Assembly (NCBI GenBank): GCA_030616825.1
Contig: JAUWWO010000035.1
Location: 1 to 5,853 of the forward strand
DNA length: 5,853 nucleotides
DNA from: Candidatus Margulisiibacteriota bacterium
GTDB lineage: Bacteria > Margulisbacteria > WOR-1 > JAUWWO01
Direction: 5' to 3'
Made by a program: the position numbers and the translations under genes. The notes under the pieces are model-generated. The model ran no database searches. It was not told the origin of the DNA and saw nothing but the letters and a program-made list of their open reading frames with translations. Shown here one piece after another: positions 5,072 through 5,853 of this stretch (its first letter is position 1; each line of letters starts with the position of its first letter).

Positions 5072-5484
5072 ACGTCAAACACAATTCGTGCTCTCCAGAA
5101 TTTTTTTTCTTCTTTGATCTCCAGTTGATTGTAGGTTGCGGCCTTTACAGGGCGAGAGATAGTGTGGCGGGTAGAATCAATTTGTTCTCCATGGACCTTT
5201 GCGTTTAAGGATGTTTCACTTAAGTCCGAAATCTTAAACTCTTTAAATAAGATCTTTTTAGTATCCTCTAAGAATATCAATTCATTTAGCCAGTTTACAA
5301 GAAGCGATTCCTTATCTTCTCCCTTAACCTTAACCTCAACCTCGACCTTAGCCTCAACCTTTGACAGGTCAGCCATCAAACTGAACATGCCATATGCGGC
5401 ATTCTCGAAAAGCTCGCGCATGTCGGCTCCATATGCGACGATGCCCACATCTGATGGGTGATCTATTGGTTTGAATTTTTTCAT
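5068..5484 (-). CDS. Archease (RtcB RNA-ligase cofactor protein)
   Basis: Small cytoplasmic protein that promotes guanylylation and multiple turnover of the RNA ligase RtcB, in tRNA splicing or RNA repair. The 138 residues are full family length. Seen: the opening IDHPSDVGIVAYG (7-19) with Asp12, the LLVNWLNELIFL helix (61-72), the TRHTISRPVKAATYNQLEI stretch (105-123), and the terminal ARIVFDV with Asp137. Asp12 and Asp137 correspond to family metal ligands. In the KAATYN motif, Asn119 replaces the His common in prokaryotic members. Residues 42-53 alternate charged residues with Val or Ala and are encoded by a 6-bp repeat. ATG 5482-5484 has GAGGGGG (5489-5495) as ribosome site, which is buried in a predicted hairpin. 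No rtcB is in the window, and the upstream neighbour is dtd, another tRNA-quality gene. Confidence 0.95.
   Translation of the reverse strand: MKKFKPIDHPSDVGIVAYGADMRELFENAAYGMFSLMADLSKVEAKVEVEVKVKGEDKESLLVNWLNELIFLEDTKKILFKEFKISDLSETSLNAKVHGEQIDSTRHTISRPVKAATYNQLEIKEEKKFWRARIVFDV
5323..5358. repeat. Six tandem 6-bp repeats within the archease gene
   Basis: Plus-strand units CTTAAC, CTTAAC, CTCAAC, CTCGAC, CTTAGC and CTCAAC fit CTYRRC. They are in frame and encode alternating Lys/Glu and Val/Ala at residues 42-53 of archease. A gain or loss of one unit would add or remove two residues of a beta strand without shifting the frame. Confidence 0.8.
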
Positions 5485-5487
5485 ATT

Positions 5488-5534
5488 ACCCCCTCTTTTT
5501 CTCCCCCTTAGTAAGGGGGAGAAGGAGAAGGGGT
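5488..5534 (-). repeat. 47-nt two-tier palindromic hairpin filling the dtd-archease gap
   Basis: The inner palindrome is perfect: 12 bases (5512-5523) and their exact complement (5499-5510) around a single central base at 5511. As RNA this gives about 11 bp and a 3-nt loop with five consecutive C-G pairs. A 2x2 internal loop (CC against AA) separates it from an outer stem ACCCCUUCU with AGAGGGGGU, nine pairs including one G-U. The outer stem holds the archease ribosome site GAGGGGG (5489-5495) and touches the dtd stop codon. It resembles the pyrimidine/purine-arm intergenic palindromes dispersed in many bacterial genomes. It could act as a weak terminator, an RNA stabiliser for dtd or a translation brake for archease. 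No U-run follows the stem. Confidence 0.85.
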
Positions 5535-5853
5535 TAAAATCCCTTCTTACTATCTAGGAGTATCGTTACCGGCCCATCGTTTTCCACAACCACGTTCATC
5601 ATTGCCTGGAATTCTCCGGATTCGACTTTCAATTTATACCCTTTTAAGGTCTCGACGAATTTATCGTATAGTGATTTTGCTGCATCCGGTCTGGCCGCTG
5701 CGGTGAAATCCGGGCGTCTGCCGTGCCTCATGTCTCCGTACACAGTAAAGTTTGATATCACCAGTATATCCGCGTTGATGTCTACTGGAGAGGAGTTCAT
5801 CTTTCCCGACTCATCCTCAAAGACCCTTAAATTTGCGATTTTATCTGCTATAT
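5534..5853 (-). CDS. dtd: D-aminoacyl-tRNA deacylase Dtd, N-terminus cut by window edge
   Basis: Cytoplasmic proofreading enzyme that hydrolyses D-aminoacyl-tRNAs (and Gly-tRNA-Ala), recycling the tRNA. 105 residues are visible; the family is about 145-150, so about 40-45 N-terminal residues are missing. Reading continues in frame to the edge ([21 protein letters not shown]), so the internal ATG at 5798-5800 is not the start. Seen: [41 protein letters not shown], the FVETLK and [10 protein letters not shown] stretches, and [11 protein letters not shown]. The last holds the Gly-Pro motif that excludes L-aminoacyl substrates. The usual Ser-Gln-Phe-Thr motif reads Ser-Asn-Phe-Thr here. It is followed 49 nt later by archease, probably in one transcript. 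Confidence 0.95.
   Translation of the reverse strand, partial: IADKIANLRVFEDESGKMNSSPVDINADILVISNFTVYGDMRHGRRPDFTAAARPDAAKSLYDKFVETLKGYKLKVESGEFQAMMNVVVENDGPVTILLDSKKGF

Noticed and set aside
5488..5534. CRISPR repeat or insertion-sequence terminal repeat
   Set aside because: A single palindrome without spacers, further copies or a transposase; it fits a dispersed intergenic hairpin better.
5534..5800. Complete 88-residue Dtd starting at ATG 5798-5800
   Set aside because: The frame continues upstream to the window edge with the conserved [11 protein letters not shown] segment, so the gene is truncated by the window, not short.

Overview
The window comes from an anaerobic bacterium of moderate GC content. 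Every supported gene lies on the minus strand, so in transcription order the window runs from its right end to its left end. Bacterial origin is shown by MiaA, by sigma70-type promoters and by Shine-Dalgarno sites. An anaerobic, energy-limited lifestyle is inferred from the Rnf subunits, a membrane pyrophosphatase and a NrdG-type radical-SAM activase. I cannot assign a phylum from the sequence alone.

In transcription order: (i) dtd, a D-aminoacyl-tRNA deacylase cut by the right edge, then an archease (RtcB RNA-ligase cofactor). The gap between them is filled by a long two-tier hairpin that covers the archease ribosome binding site. (ii) A likely operon of a short MgtC/SapB-family membrane protein, rnfA, rnfB and a NrdG-type radical-SAM protein. 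Gaps are 4 and 35 nt, followed by a 4-nt ATGA overlap, behind a plausible promoter near 5042-5071. (iii) yugP (zinc membrane metallopeptidase) and miaA (tRNA A37 dimethylallyltransferase). yugP has an extended -10 promoter and a near-perfect Shine-Dalgarno. miaA starts with TTG immediately after the yugP TAG, in the same frame. (iv) hppA, the membrane ion-pumping pyrophosphatase, cut by the left edge. It has a perfect-consensus TTGACA-17-TATAAT promoter preceded by five 11-bp, helically phased AT-rich repeats.

The window is mostly housekeeping and energy metabolism. Rnf (ferredoxin to NAD, coupled to Na+ or H+) and HppA (PPi-driven Na+ or H+ pump) both build ion-motive force, and an MgtC-like protein is placed in the Rnf operon. 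RnfA and RnfB appear here without rnfC, D, G or E next to them. tRNA and RNA quality control is represented by dtd, archease and miaA.

I found no CRISPR array, tRNA, rRNA, phage or IS gene. No gene-free stretch exceeds 300 bases; the longest is the 146-bp hppA upstream region. The most unusual material is non-coding: the phased 11-bp array, the repeat-derived miaA tail that forms an inverted repeat with that array, and the dtd-archease hairpin. I see no clear sign of a new multi-gene system.
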